From contig NZ_JBGCCJ010000001.1 of the NCBI RefSeq assembly GCF_041262565.1, positions 3,472,001 through 3,536,000 on the forward strand: DNA of 64,000 nt. The letters are read 5' to 3'. Position numbers and translations under genes: made by a program. This DNA is from Leifsonia sp. EB41 (GTDB lineage: Bacteria > Actinomycetota > Actinomycetes > Actinomycetales > Microbacteriaceae). The notes below the pieces were generated by a model. The model ran no database searches and was not told where the DNA came from. It saw only the letters and a list, made by a program, of their open reading frames with translations. Within the stretch, counting starts at the first letter, position 1, and every line of letters starts with the position of its first letter. This document shows, piece after piece, positions 37,221-46,260 of this stretch.

Positions 37221-37436
37221 GTGGATCCGAACCCGCTCCTCACGATCGGCTACTTCGTGCTGCTCTACGGGTGGCCGATCTACCTGCCGGTGCTCGTGCT
37301 CATCGCGGGCACCCTCACGGGCGCCGTGGTCGTCGCGATCGTCGGCGCGGTCCGGTCCGGTCTCCGCCGCCCGGAGCGGTCGGAGCAAGGCGTGGACGTG
37401 GACGTGGCGGAATTCTTCGAGGACGGGGCGCGGTAG
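37221..37436 (+). CDS. Small one-helix membrane protein
   Basis: 71 residues starting at a GTG immediately after the previous stop. A hydrophobic N-terminal half (IGYFVLLYGWPIYLPVLVLIAGTLTGAVVVAIVGAV broken by Pro) could be one long helix or a hairpin, followed by an acidic tail (DVDVAEFFEDG). There is no recognised family. Third-position GC looks coding, and close packing suggests an operon with the thiamine-binding gene. A role in thiamine uptake is only a guess. Confidence 0.6.
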   Translation: MDPNPLLTIGYFVLLYGWPIYLPVLVLIAGTLTGAVVVAIVGAVRSGLRRPERSEQGVDVDVAEFFEDGAR

Positions 37437-37443
37437 CCGCCGG

Positions 37444-38724
37444 TCAGTCGATCGGGACGGGGTCGGGGTGCTGCGCGTGCACGACCCCGGTGTCCACCCC
37501 GCGCCGGGCGCGCGAGTGGTCGATCCCGAACGACACCAGCGCGAGCACGATGCCTGCGACCGCGAGGATCGCGCCGACGACGATCGGCGAGAGGTAGCCG
37601 AAGCCTGCCGCGATGGTCAGGCCGCCGAGGAAGGCGCCGGAGGCGTTCGCGATGTTGAGCGCCGAGTGGTTGAGTGCCGCCGCGATCGACTGGCTGTCGT
37701 GGGCGACGTCCATCAGGCGGGTCTGGATCATCGGCGACAGCGCGGAGGCGGCAGCGGCGATGACGAAGACCGAGATCAGGAGGCCGACGAGACTCCACGC
37801 GGTGAAGAACAGCGCGGCCAGTCCGGCGAGCATGATCGCGAAGAACACCAGCATCCCGCGTTCGACGCTGCGGTCGGCCATCCGTCCGCCGAGCAGGTTG
37901 CCGACCGTCATCCCGATGCCGATCAGGATGAGGACCAGCGGGACGGCCGAAGCGGAGAGCCCGGTGACCGTCGTGACCATCGGCGCCACGTACGTGTAGA
38001 CCGCGAAGAAGCCGCCGAAGCCGATCGCGCCGATGAGCAGCGCCAGCCAGACCTGGAGGCGGGTGAAGGCCCTCAGCTCGTTGCGCAGCGTGGCCTTCGG
38101 GTCCCCCGCCTGCCACGGCACCAGGAGTGCGACGGCGGCGAAGGTGAGGGCGAAGATCGCGGCGACCACGATGTAGGCGATGCGCCAGCCGTGCTGCTGC
38201 CCGATCCAGGTGATGAACGGGACGCCGATGACGTTCGCGATGGTGAGCCCCGAGAGCACGAACGCGACGCCCTGGCCGCGCTTGCCCGGTCCCATCAGCG
38301 ACGCGGCGACAAGGGAGGCGATGCCGAAGTACGCGCCGTGCGGCAGCGCGGAGAGGAACCGGGCGACCAGTACGAGCTGGAAGGTCGGGGCGAGCGCCGA
38401 CGCGATCGTGCCGATCGTGAAGGCGACGAGCAGCCAGAGCAGCAGCTTCTTGCGCGGCCAGCGCGCGGCGAACGCGGCGATGGTCGGCGCCCCGACGACG
38501 ACGCCGAGCGCGTAGGCCGAGATGATCCAGCCGGCCTGCGCGTTGGCGGCCGTCGGGGAGGCCGCGTAGAGCTGGGGCAGGAGGTCGTGGGCGATGTTCG
38601 GCAGCAGGCCCATGGCGACGAATTCGGTCGAGCCGATGCCGAAGCCGCCGAGGGCGAGCGCGAGGAGCGCAAGACGAGTACGGGCCGGCGACAACGTCGT
38701 CGGCCCGTCGATTACCGGGTTCAC
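37444..38724 (-). CDS. MFS exporter, DHA1 type (AraJ/sugar-efflux-like)
   Basis: 426 residues with 12 predicted helices. Helix 1 has the GGFGIGSTEFVAMGLLPNIAHDL pattern typical of this class. Motif A lies in the loop after helix 2 (AAFAARWPRKKLLL), and the central region reads LRAFTRLQVWLALLIGAIGF. The substrate is not predictable. The start is GTG at 38724, 6 bases after TAGACT on the minus strand, so it is leaderless. It converges on the small membrane gene with 7 bases between stops. Confidence 0.86.
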   Translation of the reverse strand: MNPVIDGPTTLSPARTRLALLALALGGFGIGSTEFVAMGLLPNIAHDLLPQLYAASPTAANAQAGWIISAYALGVVVGAPTIAAFAARWPRKKLLLWLLVAFTIGTIASALAPTFQLVLVARFLSALPHGAYFGIASLVAASLMGPGKRGQGVAFVLSGLTIANVIGVPFITWIGQQHGWRIAYIVVAAIFALTFAAVALLVPWQAGDPKATLRNELRAFTRLQVWLALLIGAIGFGGFFAVYTYVAPMVTTVTGLSASAVPLVLILIGIGMTVGNLLGGRMADRSVERGMLVFFAIMLAGLAALFFTAWSLVGLLISVFVIAAAASALSPMIQTRLMDVAHDSQSIAAALNHSALNIANASGAFLGGLTIAAGFGYLSPIVVGAILAVAGIVLALVSFGIDHSRARRGVDTGVVHAQHPDPVPID

Positions 38725-38730
38725 CGTGAA

Positions 38731-38736
38731 AGTCTA
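38731..38736 (-). promoter_or_regulatory. -10 box for leaderless MFS gene
   Basis: TAGACT on the minus strand, 6 bases before the GTG at 38724. An imperfect inverted repeat (TCGAATCGTTTCGA, 38737-38750) just upstream could be an operator. Confidence 0.45.
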
Positions 38737-38784
38737 TCGAATCGTTTCGACTATGACGTTTCAATCACGTTACGACCAAACGAA

Positions 38785-38834
38785 CTGACAGAACACGCCG
38801 CCTGCGCGCGGCGCGAGACGGCGTGTCCTGTCAG
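38785..38834 (-). terminator. Hairpin after the response-regulator gene
   Basis: Outer arms CTGACAG / CTGTCAG and inner ACACGCCG / CGGCGTGT form an interrupted long stem just downstream of the response-regulator stop. Confidence 0.65.
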
Positions 38835-38857
38835 GTGGATTGCGCGGGCGGTGCGCG

Positions 38858-39511
38858 TCAGTCGTTCTGGAGGAGGATGCCGTCCTGGATGGCGCGCTTG
38901 CGGAGGGCGACCTTGGTGCCGACGTCGTAGCCGGCCACGCGGTACTTCTCGCGGATGCGCTTGAGGTAGCTCTTGGCCGTCTCGTCCGAGATGCCGAGCT
39001 GGAAGGCCACGGCCTTCACCGGCTCGCCCGCGCCGTACAGCGCCATCACGCGGCGCTCCTGCGCGCTCAGCTTGGGCGCGCCACCCAGCTCGCCCGCATT
39101 GAGCGCGAGGTCGAGCTCGGCGGAGATGAAGGACTCGCCCTTGCTCGCGGCGCGGATGGCCTCCACGATCATCTCGGCGTCCTCGCTCTTGACGAGGTAG
39201 CCGAGGGCGCCGGCGGCCAGCGCCTCGCGCACGACGGCCGGCTCCGAGTACGTGCTCATCAGCACGGTGCGCACGCCGGTCGTCTTCAGCGTCGACAGCT
39301 TCAGCGAGATCGGGATGTTGTCCTTGAGGTCGAGGTCGAGCAGCACGACGTCCACCGGGAACTCGGGGTGCGTCAGCAGCTCCGGCCAGCTCGCGACGGC
39401 CGCGACCATGCTGATGTCGTCGGCAGCACCCCTGATCCACTCGGTGAGTGCGCCGAGGAGCATCTTGTGATCGTCGACGATGGCGATCCTGATGGGGGGA
39501 GTCTCGCTCAT
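38858..39511 (-). CDS. LuxR/NarL-type response regulator
   Basis: 217 residues. The receiver domain has the acidic pair in IAIVDDHKML, the phospho-acceptor Asp in VVLLDLDL, Thr/Ser in VLMSTYS and Lys in YLVKSED. The C-terminal helix-turn-helix (LSAQERRVMALYGAGEPVKAV through TAKSYLKRIREKYRVAG) binds DNA. It is third in a same-strand group with a histidine kinase and a kinase-like membrane protein, its likely partners. Targets are unknown. Confidence 0.93.
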   Translation of the reverse strand: MSETPPIRIAIVDDHKMLLGALTEWIRGAADDISMVAAVASWPELLTHPEFPVDVVLLDLDLKDNIPISLKLSTLKTTGVRTVLMSTYSEPAVVREALAAGALGYLVKSEDAEMIVEAIRAASKGESFISAELDLALNAGELGGAPKLSAQERRVMALYGAGEPVKAVAFQLGISDETAKSYLKRIREKYRVAGYDVGTKVALRKRAIQDGILLQND

Positions 39512-39561
39512 GAGCAGCCCTTTCTTCCGGTGTGACCGGTCTTCCTGGTTGGCCGGCTGGG

Positions 39562-40851
39562 TCAGGTCAGCTCGGCCGTCGTGTCGCTCACGGTGGTGAT
39601 CTCGATCCGCAACGCCGAATCGCTGAACGACTCGGCGTGACGCCCCACCTTACGGATAGCTTGCCACGCCGCAGGGTCTACCCCGTTTCGCGGCACACCG
39701 GTGGTCGTGATCACGATGCCCATTGTGGCACCCGTGGCGACGGCCGACCCGGCGGCGACCTGCGGCCCGGCGGCGCGCACGATGTCGAGGGTGAGGCTGC
39801 GGGTCTGGCCGGCGCCGGAGCGCACCGGGTCGCTGATGATCAGCCAGACCGCGGTGAGGAGGCCGTCGCGCTGGTCGCGGGTGAGACCGGCGGCGAGGCC
39901 GTCCGGGTCGCTGAGGGTCACCGTCGGGCCGAGCAGCGCCGACTCCGTGACCGCGTGGTACAGCCAGGTCTCCTTGCGGCCCTGGATCAGGTGCAGGCGC
40001 AGCTCGGTGGCGATCGAGGCCGCCTGGTCCGCGGTCGCCTCGTCGAGCGGGAGGGCGGTGCGGCCGGTCGCGACGCCGTCGAGCAGCCGCTCGGCCGCGA
40101 GGTCGAGCCTGGCGAGCTCCTCCGAGGCCATCATCCCGACCGCGTAGCCGGGGGAGGACACCGTGCTCTGCGCCTGGACGAGGTCCAGCTCCAGCTGGAC
40201 CAGCGTGCTGAGCGAGCGGACGATCTCCACACCGACGAGCGGCGGGGCGACGGCGATCGCGACGGTCGCGATGCCGGGCCCGAGCATCTGGATGTCGTGG
40301 AACGACCGCAGCAGCAGGACGACGGACAGCGCCACCCCGAGCGCCGCCGTCGCGACGAGGATGTCGCGCGCCGGACGCACTGGCACGCACAGCAGCAGCG
40401 CCGGGCCGACCGAGGCGGCCGCGGTGAGCGGGAGCCAGTCCGTCGGAGACGCCGTGCCGAGGACGTCGAGCACCACGACCGCCGCCCACAGCACGAGCGC
40501 GACGCCGAACAGCCAGTCCGGCAGCACGTCGGGCAGCCGGAAGCGGAGGACGAGCGCCGTCACCAGGGTGGCGATCAGCACGGCCCACGCGGCGATGCTG
40601 AACGGCAGGTTCGGGTAGTACGGCGCGGTGATGACCATGATCGCGAACAGGAAGGCGATCAGCGCGATGGAGGCGACGTTGAAGCCGAGGTCGAGTCGCG
40701 CCCGCCCGAGGGCGTCGCGCTCCTGCCGGCCGCGCGGGAGCGACGCGGCCCCCAGCTTGGCGGTGCCCGACGTGCCGGGCTTGGGCGCGCCGGGCACGCG
40801 GCCGCCCAGGATCCCGCGGGAGATCGGGATGGTGCGATCGTTCCTGGTCAC
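39562..40851 (-). CDS. Membrane protein with kinase-like but motif-poor C-terminus
   Basis: 429 residues. A Gly/Arg/Pro-rich N-terminus (1-50) is followed by about seven hydrophobic segments (55-205) and a soluble C-terminal half. That half is positioned like an ATPase module (a LARLDLAAERLLDGVATG helix, then DQRDGLLTAVWLIISD) but has no phospho-acceptor His box, N-box or glycine-rich lid. It starts with a GTG overlapping the kinase stop (GTGA). Its place between a kinase and a regulator suggests a pseudokinase-type partner; this is inference. Confidence 0.6.
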   Translation of the reverse strand: MTRNDRTIPISRGILGGRVPGAPKPGTSGTAKLGAASLPRGRQERDALGRARLDLGFNVASIALIAFLFAIMVITAPYYPNLPFSIAAWAVLIATLVTALVLRFRLPDVLPDWLFGVALVLWAAVVVLDVLGTASPTDWLPLTAAASVGPALLLCVPVRPARDILVATAALGVALSVVLLLRSFHDIQMLGPGIATVAIAVAPPLVGVEIVRSLSTLVQLELDLVQAQSTVSSPGYAVGMMASEELARLDLAAERLLDGVATGRTALPLDEATADQAASIATELRLHLIQGRKETWLYHAVTESALLGPTVTLSDPDGLAAGLTRDQRDGLLTAVWLIISDPVRSGAGQTRSLTLDIVRAAGPQVAAGSAVATGATMGIVITTTGVPRNGVDPAAWQAIRKVGRHAESFSDSALRIEITTVSDTTAELT

Positions 40852-42014
40852 TTCGGCACCTCCAGCACGACGGTGGTCCCGCTGCCCGGCGACGAGAACA
40901 GCCGGGCGTTGCCGCCGACGTCTCGCAGCCGGGCGACGATCGACTCGGTGAAGCCGAGCCTGCCCTCCTCGATGCTCGCGACGTCGAAGCCCTTGCCCGC
41001 GTCGGTGACCATCGCGCGCACGGTGGTCTCGTCGTCGGTGATGGTCACGTGCGCCTCGAGGACGCCGGAGTGCCTGCGCACGTTCTCCAGGCACTCGCCG
41101 AGCGCCAGCAGGAACGAGTCGAGCACGTCGCTGGGCAGCAGCACCTGGCCGGCCCCGTGCCAGTTGACCTCCAGCCCCATCCGGCGGAAGCGCTGCTTCA
41201 CCGATTCGAGCGTGTTGCCGAGGGTGGACTCCTCCACGGGCTTCAGCCGGTAGTCGCCGGAACGCGCAGGGTCGGGGGTGAAGCCGAGCCGGAGCTGGCG
41301 GAGCAGCGCCGCGTCCTCCGCGGCCTGCTCGCGCAGCGCGCCGACGCCGACTCCGACACCGGAGTGGGCCAGCAGTGTGAGCGTGGCGAGCACGGTGTCG
41401 TGCAGCAGGCGCGCGCCCTGGCGGCGGCGCGCCTCCGTCTCGCTGGCCTGCCGCTCCACCCGGTAGGCGCGGCTCATGGTGGAGATGCGCTTCAGGCTCC
41501 GCGGCACCGCCCGCGACAGCCAGATGCCGGTCGCGGTCAGGGCGACCCAGCCGGCCGCGATGAAGATCAGGATCTCGACCAGCAGCGATCCGCCGCCCCG
41601 CACCGCGAGCACCGTCGCGCCGATGGTCGCGACGCCGGCCAGGACGGCCACCACCGTACGGGTGCGGGAGGTCGGTGCGACCACCGAGACGCTGGCGATC
41701 CCGACCGCGCCGACGACGCCGATCGTGGTCAGCGCGGACGGACCGAGTCCGGTCCGCGGGAGCAGGTGCAGGAGCATGAGCCCGAGCCCGGCGACCACGG
41801 TCACGCACATCCAGATCGTGAGCCGGTTGAGCGCGGTGAACTGGAACTGGGCGACGGCCATGCAGGCCAGCAGGACGAGCGAGGCGAAGTACAGGGGCAG
41901 CGGAATGGTGCCTGGAACGCTCAGGGTGAGCAATGTCGTCGCCGTGGCGGTGAGGCCGACGGTGCGGGCGGTGGTGGCGAGCAGCCGATCACGCTCCTTC
42001 TGGATGCGCGACAT
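40848..42014 (-). CDS. Membrane sensor histidine kinase, HisKA_3-like
   Basis: 388 residues. Six hydrophobic segments span about 20-190. The phospho-acceptor box is ARLLHDTVLATLTLLAH (residues about 215-232), the N-box GECLENVRRHSG, and the nucleotide lid VTDAGKGFD followed by SSPGSGTTVVLEVPK. It pairs with the NarL-type regulator two genes on. The ATG at 42014 has GGAGGGG upstream. It starts 16 bases after the metX stop on the same strand. Confidence 0.9.
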   Translation of the reverse strand: MSRIQKERDRLLATTARTVGLTATATTLLTLSVPGTIPLPLYFASLVLLACMAVAQFQFTALNRLTIWMCVTVVAGLGLMLLHLLPRTGLGPSALTTIGVVGAVGIASVSVVAPTSRTRTVVAVLAGVATIGATVLAVRGGGSLLVEILIFIAAGWVALTATGIWLSRAVPRSLKRISTMSRAYRVERQASETEARRRQGARLLHDTVLATLTLLAHSGVGVGVGALREQAAEDAALLRQLRLGFTPDPARSGDYRLKPVEESTLGNTLESVKQRFRRMGLEVNWHGAGQVLLPSDVLDSFLLALGECLENVRRHSGVLEAHVTITDDETTVRAMVTDAGKGFDVASIEEGRLGFTESIVARLRDVGGNARLFSSPGSGTTVVLEVPK

Positions 42015-42030
42015 GCCCCTCCGTTCCCCT

Positions 42031-43236
42031 CTACGCCGCGAACAGCCTCCTGAGCTGCTCGCTGACGGCATCGTCCTCGATCAGGAATCCGTCGTGACCG
42101 AAGTCGGAGCGGATCACCACCGGAAGCCTACCGTCGATCGTCTCCGGGAGGTGGGATGCGATGAGCTGCTGTCCCTCGAGCGGGAAGAGCCGGTCGCTGT
42201 CGATGCCGACCACCAGAGTGCGGGATTCCACGCGTGAGAGCGCGGCCGCGAGTCCGCCGCGACCCCGTCCGACATCGTGCGAATTCATCGCCTCGACCAG
42301 CGTGAGATAGCTGTTCGCGTCGAAACGCCGGGTGAATTTGTTGCCGTGGAAGTCGAGGTACGACTCCACCGCGAACCGTCCGCCGCCCCCGAGCGGGCTG
42401 ATCCCGCTCTGCCAGGCGCGCTCGAACCGCTCGTTCAGCTCTGACGGGCTGCGGTAGTTGAGCAGCGCCATCCGGCGCGCCAGCGCGAGGCCGCGGTGCG
42501 GGCCCTCGCCGTCCTTCTCGTCGTAGTAGTAGCCGCCGTGGAACAGCGGGTCGGTGCGCACCGCCTCGATCTGCACCGAGTTGAGCGCGATCTGGTCTGC
42601 GGTGGAGAACGGGGGCGCGGCGATGACCGCGAGCCGCTCGACGCGCTCCGGGAATGTCACGGCCCACTCCAGCGCCTGCATGCCGCCCATCGAGCCGCCG
42701 ACGACAGCGGCCCAGCGGTCGACGCCGATGGCGTCGGCGAACGCGGCCTGCGCGTTCACCTGGTCGCGGATGGTCGTGAACGGGAAGCGCGGTCCCCACT
42801 CGGCGCCGTCCGGCGCGATCGAGGCGGGGCCGGTGGTCCCCTGGCAGCCGCCCAGCATGTTCGGCGCGACGACGAACCAGCGGTCGGTGTCGATCGCCTT
42901 GCCCGGCCCGATGATGCCCTGCCACCAGCCGGCGGTGGGATGCCCTGGGCCGTTGGCGCCGACCGCGTGGCTGTCGCCGGTCAGGGCGTGCAGCACCAGC
43001 ACCGCGTTGTCGCGTGCCGCGGACAGCTCGCCCCAGGTCTCGTAGGCGACCCGGACGAACGGGAGGCTCTCGCCGCTCTCGAACGCGAACGCGCCGATCC
43101 CTGCGAACGATCGCGCCCCGGCCGGGTCGGACTCCTTCCAGGCGCCGCTCGCCGCGGGCTTGCCGAGGAGCGACCGCGCCTGAGCCTCCGTGATGAAGCT
43201 CGAGGGTGCCGTGTCCGCCGAGGTCTGCCACTCCAT
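42031..43236 (-). CDS. metX: Homoserine O-acetyltransferase
   Basis: 401 residues of alpha/beta-hydrolase fold. The nucleophile elbow is GGSMGGMQALEW (Ser182), with Asp in VVGIDSDRLFP and His in SDFGHDGFLIE near the C-terminus. HALTGDSHAVG and NMLGGCQGTTGP are family signatures. It makes O-acetylhomoserine from homoserine and acetyl-CoA for methionine synthesis; metY, the next enzyme, is 1.7 kb away on the other strand. GAGAAT lies 6 bases before the ATG, so it is probably leaderless. Confidence 0.96.
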   Translation of the reverse strand: MEWQTSADTAPSSFITEAQARSLLGKPAASGAWKESDPAGARSFAGIGAFAFESGESLPFVRVAYETWGELSAARDNAVLVLHALTGDSHAVGANGPGHPTAGWWQGIIGPGKAIDTDRWFVVAPNMLGGCQGTTGPASIAPDGAEWGPRFPFTTIRDQVNAQAAFADAIGVDRWAAVVGGSMGGMQALEWAVTFPERVERLAVIAAPPFSTADQIALNSVQIEAVRTDPLFHGGYYYDEKDGEGPHRGLALARRMALLNYRSPSELNERFERAWQSGISPLGGGGRFAVESYLDFHGNKFTRRFDANSYLTLVEAMNSHDVGRGRGGLAAALSRVESRTLVVGIDSDRLFPLEGQQLIASHLPETIDGRLPVVIRSDFGHDGFLIEDDAVSEQLRRLFAA

Positions 43237-43242
43237 GCGCCC

Positions 43243-43248
43243 ATTCTC
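43243..43248 (-). promoter_or_regulatory. -10 box for leaderless metX
   Basis: GAGAAT on the minus strand, 6 bases before the ATG at 43236. Confidence 0.4.
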
Positions 43249-43292
43249 GCGGAGCGGGGGAGTGCGCGGTGCAGTGTTACGGCCGACCGGCC

Positions 43293-44009
43293 TCAGCCGT
43301 CGTCGGGGCGGGGCGGGTCGGAGTCCTCGACAGGCCTCGGCCCGTCGTGCCGCTCGTGCTCGCGTTCCCTGCGGTCCCTGGCCTGCTGCGTCTGCTCGCT
43401 GAGGTAGTTGACGATGGTGGCGCTCGCGGTGCCGACGATCGCCACGCCGCCGATCATGAGCACGATCGCCAGCAGGCGCCCCGTCACCGTCACCGGGTAG
43501 TAGTCGCCGTAGCCGACGGTCGCCATCGTCACGCACGCCCACCAGAGCGAGTCGCCGAACGAGTGGATGTTGGACCCGGGGGCGTAGCGCTCCACCTGGT
43601 AGACGGCGAGCGAGATGACGTAGATGAACATCAGGACGAACGTGCCGGCGATGATGATGATGCGTCTGCGCAGGTGGCTCCCGCTCCCGCCGCGCAGGCT
43701 CGGGATGCGGAAGAGGTCGCCGATCAGGCGGAACGGCCGGGCGACCGGGATCAGCACCGACAGCAGGTCGATCACGTTGTGCTGCACGAACCTGCGCTTG
43801 TCCTCCGCGAGGTGGAAGCGCACCACGTAGTCGACGAGGAACGCCACCCAGATCAGCGCGAGCAGCGAGATGAGCGTCCCGTAGAGCAGACGGCCCATCC
43901 GCGGATCGAGCACCGTCCACGAGTACGCGACCAGGAAGACGACGCTCGCGACGACGCCCGGCCACACCGTGGCCGACTCCCACCGCCTCCGCTTCGCGTC
44001 GTCCGCCAT
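43293..44009 (-). CDS. Voltage-gated-like potassium channel subunit
   Basis: 238 residues. The selectivity filter TVGYGD (164-169) follows a pore helix, FGDSLWWACVTMA. Hydrophobic segments precede it (about 15-35, 45-63, 80-95, 116-138) and one follows (175-200), giving a 6TM-like layout with a basic C-terminal tail. An RPFRLIGDLFRIPSLRGG segment sits where a voltage-sensor helix would lie but is short of regular arginines. It starts 2 bases after the SDR stop. Confidence 0.92.
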   Translation of the reverse strand: MADDAKRRRWESATVWPGVVASVVFLVAYSWTVLDPRMGRLLYGTLISLLALIWVAFLVDYVVRFHLAEDKRRFVQHNVIDLLSVLIPVARPFRLIGDLFRIPSLRGGSGSHLRRRIIIIAGTFVLMFIYVISLAVYQVERYAPGSNIHSFGDSLWWACVTMATVGYGDYYPVTVTGRLLAIVLMIGGVAIVGTASATIVNYLSEQTQQARDRREREHERHDGPRPVEDSDPPRPDDG

Positions 44010-44011
44010 CG

Positions 44012-44788
44012 TCAGTCCTTGACCGCCAGCGCGCCCTTGGCGAACCGGTAGGACGCCGCCTGCGCCACCGGCTTCACCACGATCAGGTCGAGGTCCACGT
44101 GCCGCGGCAGCTCGAGCGCGTGCACGATCGTCCCGGCGACGTCCTCCGCGGTCAGCGGCTCCGGCACGTCCTCGTAGACGGCGTCGCGGCGGGCCCGGTC
44201 GCCGTCGAAGCGGACCAGCGAGAACTCCTCGGTCGCGACCATGCCCGGTGCGACCTCCACGACGCGGATGGGCTCGCCGTTCAGCTCCAGGCGCAGCACC
44301 TCGGTGAGGGCGTGCTCGGCGAACTTCGCCGCGTTGTACCCGCCGCCGCCGACGTAGGCGTTGAGGCCGGCGATGGAGGTCAGGTTGAGGATGTCGGCGT
44401 GGCCGGTCTCCCTGGCTCCGTCGCGCAGCAGGGGGAGCAGTGCGCTGATCACGCGCTTGGTGCCGATGACGTTGATCTCGTACATCCACACCCAGTCGTC
44501 GACGCTGGAGGCCTCCACCGAGTCGAGCCCCTTGGCGCCGCCCGCGTTGTTGACGAGGGCGTGGATCGGGCCGGTCGCGGCGAGGTGGTCGCGCAGCGCG
44601 TCCACGTCCTCCTGGCGGGTCAGGTCGGCGGCGAACACCTCGGCGCCGGTCTCGGCCGCGAGCTCGTCCAGGCGCTCCTGCCGGCGCGCGACGCCGACGA
44701 CCTCCCAGCCCCGCTCGCGGAACAGGCGGACCGTCGCCGCACCGATCCCCGAACTCGCACCCGTCACGACCACACGTCTGTTGCTCAT
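44012..44788 (-). CDS. Short-chain dehydrogenase/reductase
   Basis: 258 residues. The Rossmann motif is VVVTGASSGIGAATVRLF, with NNAGG, a catalytic Ser in LTSIAG and the YxxxK pair in GYNAAKFAEHAL. The sequence is close to the YdfG serine/3-hydroxy acid dehydrogenase group; the substrate is not certain. The ATG at 44788 is preceded 7 bases away by GAGAAT (minus strand), which argues against the in-frame ATG five codons upstream. Confidence 0.92.
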   Translation of the reverse strand: MSNRRVVVTGASSGIGAATVRLFRERGWEVVGVARRQERLDELAAETGAEVFAADLTRQEDVDALRDHLAATGPIHALVNNAGGAKGLDSVEASSVDDWVWMYEINVIGTKRVISALLPLLRDGARETGHADILNLTSIAGLNAYVGGGGYNAAKFAEHALTEVLRLELNGEPIRVVEVAPGMVATEEFSLVRFDGDRARRDAVYEDVPEPLTAEDVAGTIVHALELPRHVDLDLIVVKPVAQAASYRFAKGALAVKD

Positions 44789-44795
44789 GCTGCCT

Positions 44796-44801
44796 ATTCT
44801 C
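44796..44801 (-). promoter_or_regulatory. -10 box for leaderless SDR gene
   Basis: GAGAAT on the minus strand, 7 bases before the ATG at 44788. Confidence 0.35.
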
Positions 44802-44827
44802 ACGGGTTACGGCATGTTTCGGGCACG

Positions 44828-44856
44828 TTGCCCACGCGCGGCCGCGAGTCTAGCGT
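44828..44856 (+). promoter_or_regulatory. -35/-10 promoter of metY
   Basis: TTGCCC (44828-44833) and TAGCGT (44851-44856) are separated by 17 bases. This gives a leader of about 57 bases before the metY ATG. Confidence 0.55.
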
Positions 44857-44919
44857 GTGAGCGACCACCGAACGGTGCCACCCACCCGCAGGACATCACC
44901 CGAACAAGGAGCTCAAGCC

Positions 44920-46242
44920 ATGACCGACGCCGCCGACTGGCAGTTCGAGACCAAGCAGATCCACAGCGGCGCCGCGCCGGACCCCGTGACCAACGCCCGC
45001 GCGACCCCGATCTACCAGACGACCTCCTACGTCTTCAACAACGCCCAGCACGCCAAGAACCTGTTCGCGCTCGCCGAGTTCGGCAACATCTACACCCGCA
45101 TCCAGAACCCGACCCAGGCGGTCGTCGAGGAGCGCGTCGCCGCGCTCGAAGGGGGCACCGGCGCCCTCCTCGTCGCGTCGGGCCAGGCGGCGGAGACCTT
45201 CGCGGTGCTGAACATCGCACAGGCCGGCGACCACATCGTGTCGTCCAGCTCGATCTACGGCGGCACCTACAACCTGTTCAAGTACACGCTCGCCAAGCTC
45301 GGCATCGAGACCACCTTCGTGGAGAACCAGGACGACGCCGAGGAGTGGCGTCGCGCGGTCCGCCCGAACACCAAGCTGTTCTTCGCGGAGACGATCGGCA
45401 ACCCGAAGATCAACATCCTCGACATCGAGCTCGTCGCCGAGGTGGCGCACGAGTCCGGCGTCCCGCTGATCGTGGACAACACGATCGCGACCCCGTACCT
45501 GATCCGCCCGTTCGAGCACGGCGCCGACATCATCGTGCACTCGGCCACCAAGTTCCTCGGCGGCCACGGCACGGTCATCGGCGGTGTCGTCGTGGACGGC
45601 GGGAAGTTCGAGTGGTCGAAGAACGCCGACAAGTTCCCCGGCCTGACCCAGCCGGACCCGTCGTACCACGGCGCCGTCTACACGGCCGCGGTCGGCGACG
45701 GCCTGGCCTACATCATCAAGGCCCGCGTCCAGCTCCTCCGCGACCTCGGCGCGGCGATCGCGCCGGCGAGCGCCTGGCAGCTCATCCAGGGCATCGAGAC
45801 GCTCTCGCTGCGCGTCGAGCGGCACACCCAGAACGCGCAGGAGATCGCGGAGTTCCTGGAGGCCCACCCGGACGTGGCCACCGTGAACTACTCCGGCCTG
45901 CCGACCAGCCCGTGGTACGCCGCGGCCAACCGGTACGCCCCGAAGGGTGTCGGCGCCGTGCTGTCCTTCGAGCTCAAGGGCGGCGTGGACGCGGGCGCGG
46001 CCCTCGTCGACAGCCTGAAGCTGTTCAGCCACCTCGCCAACATCGGCGATGTGCGCAGCCTGGTCATCCACCCGGCGTCGACCACGCACTCCCAGCTCAC
46101 CCCGGAGCAGCAGCTCACCGCGGGCGTGACGCCGGGACTGGTGCGCCTCTCGGTCGGCCTGGAGAACATCGACGACCTGAAGGCCGACCTGTCGGCCGGC
46201 CTCGCCGCCGCCCGCGCCGTCGCCGACGCCGCCCGGGTCTGA
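44920..46242 (+). CDS. metY: O-acetylhomoserine sulfhydrylase
   Basis: 440 residues of the Cys/Met-metabolism PLP family. The PLP lysine is Lys211 in HSATKFLGGHGT, and YTRIQNPTQAVVEERVAALEGG and SSSSIYGGTYNLF are diagnostic of MetY. It makes homocysteine from O-acetylhomoserine and sulfide. The ATG at 44920 has AAGGAG 8 bases upstream; a GTG at 44857 in the same frame lies on the promoter and is rejected. A long palindrome follows the stop. Confidence 0.96.
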   Translation: MTDAADWQFETKQIHSGAAPDPVTNARATPIYQTTSYVFNNAQHAKNLFALAEFGNIYTRIQNPTQAVVEERVAALEGGTGALLVASGQAAETFAVLNIAQAGDHIVSSSSIYGGTYNLFKYTLAKLGIETTFVENQDDAEEWRRAVRPNTKLFFAETIGNPKINILDIELVAEVAHESGVPLIVDNTIATPYLIRPFEHGADIIVHSATKFLGGHGTVIGGVVVDGGKFEWSKNADKFPGLTQPDPSYHGAVYTAAVGDGLAYIIKARVQLLRDLGAAIAPASAWQLIQGIETLSLRVERHTQNAQEIAEFLEAHPDVATVNYSGLPTSPWYAAANRYAPKGVGAVLSFELKGGVDAGAALVDSLKLFSHLANIGDVRSLVIHPASTTHSQLTPEQQLTAGVTPGLVRLSVGLENIDDLKADLSAGLAAARAVADAARV

Positions 46243-46260
46243 CCCGCGCGTCCTACTCAG

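Noticed and set aside
44789-44919. SAM-type riboswitch upstream of metY
   Set aside because: The likely promoter at 44828-44856 leaves a leader of only about 57 bases, too short for a SAM-I or SAM-IV aptamer, and no conserved core was recognised.
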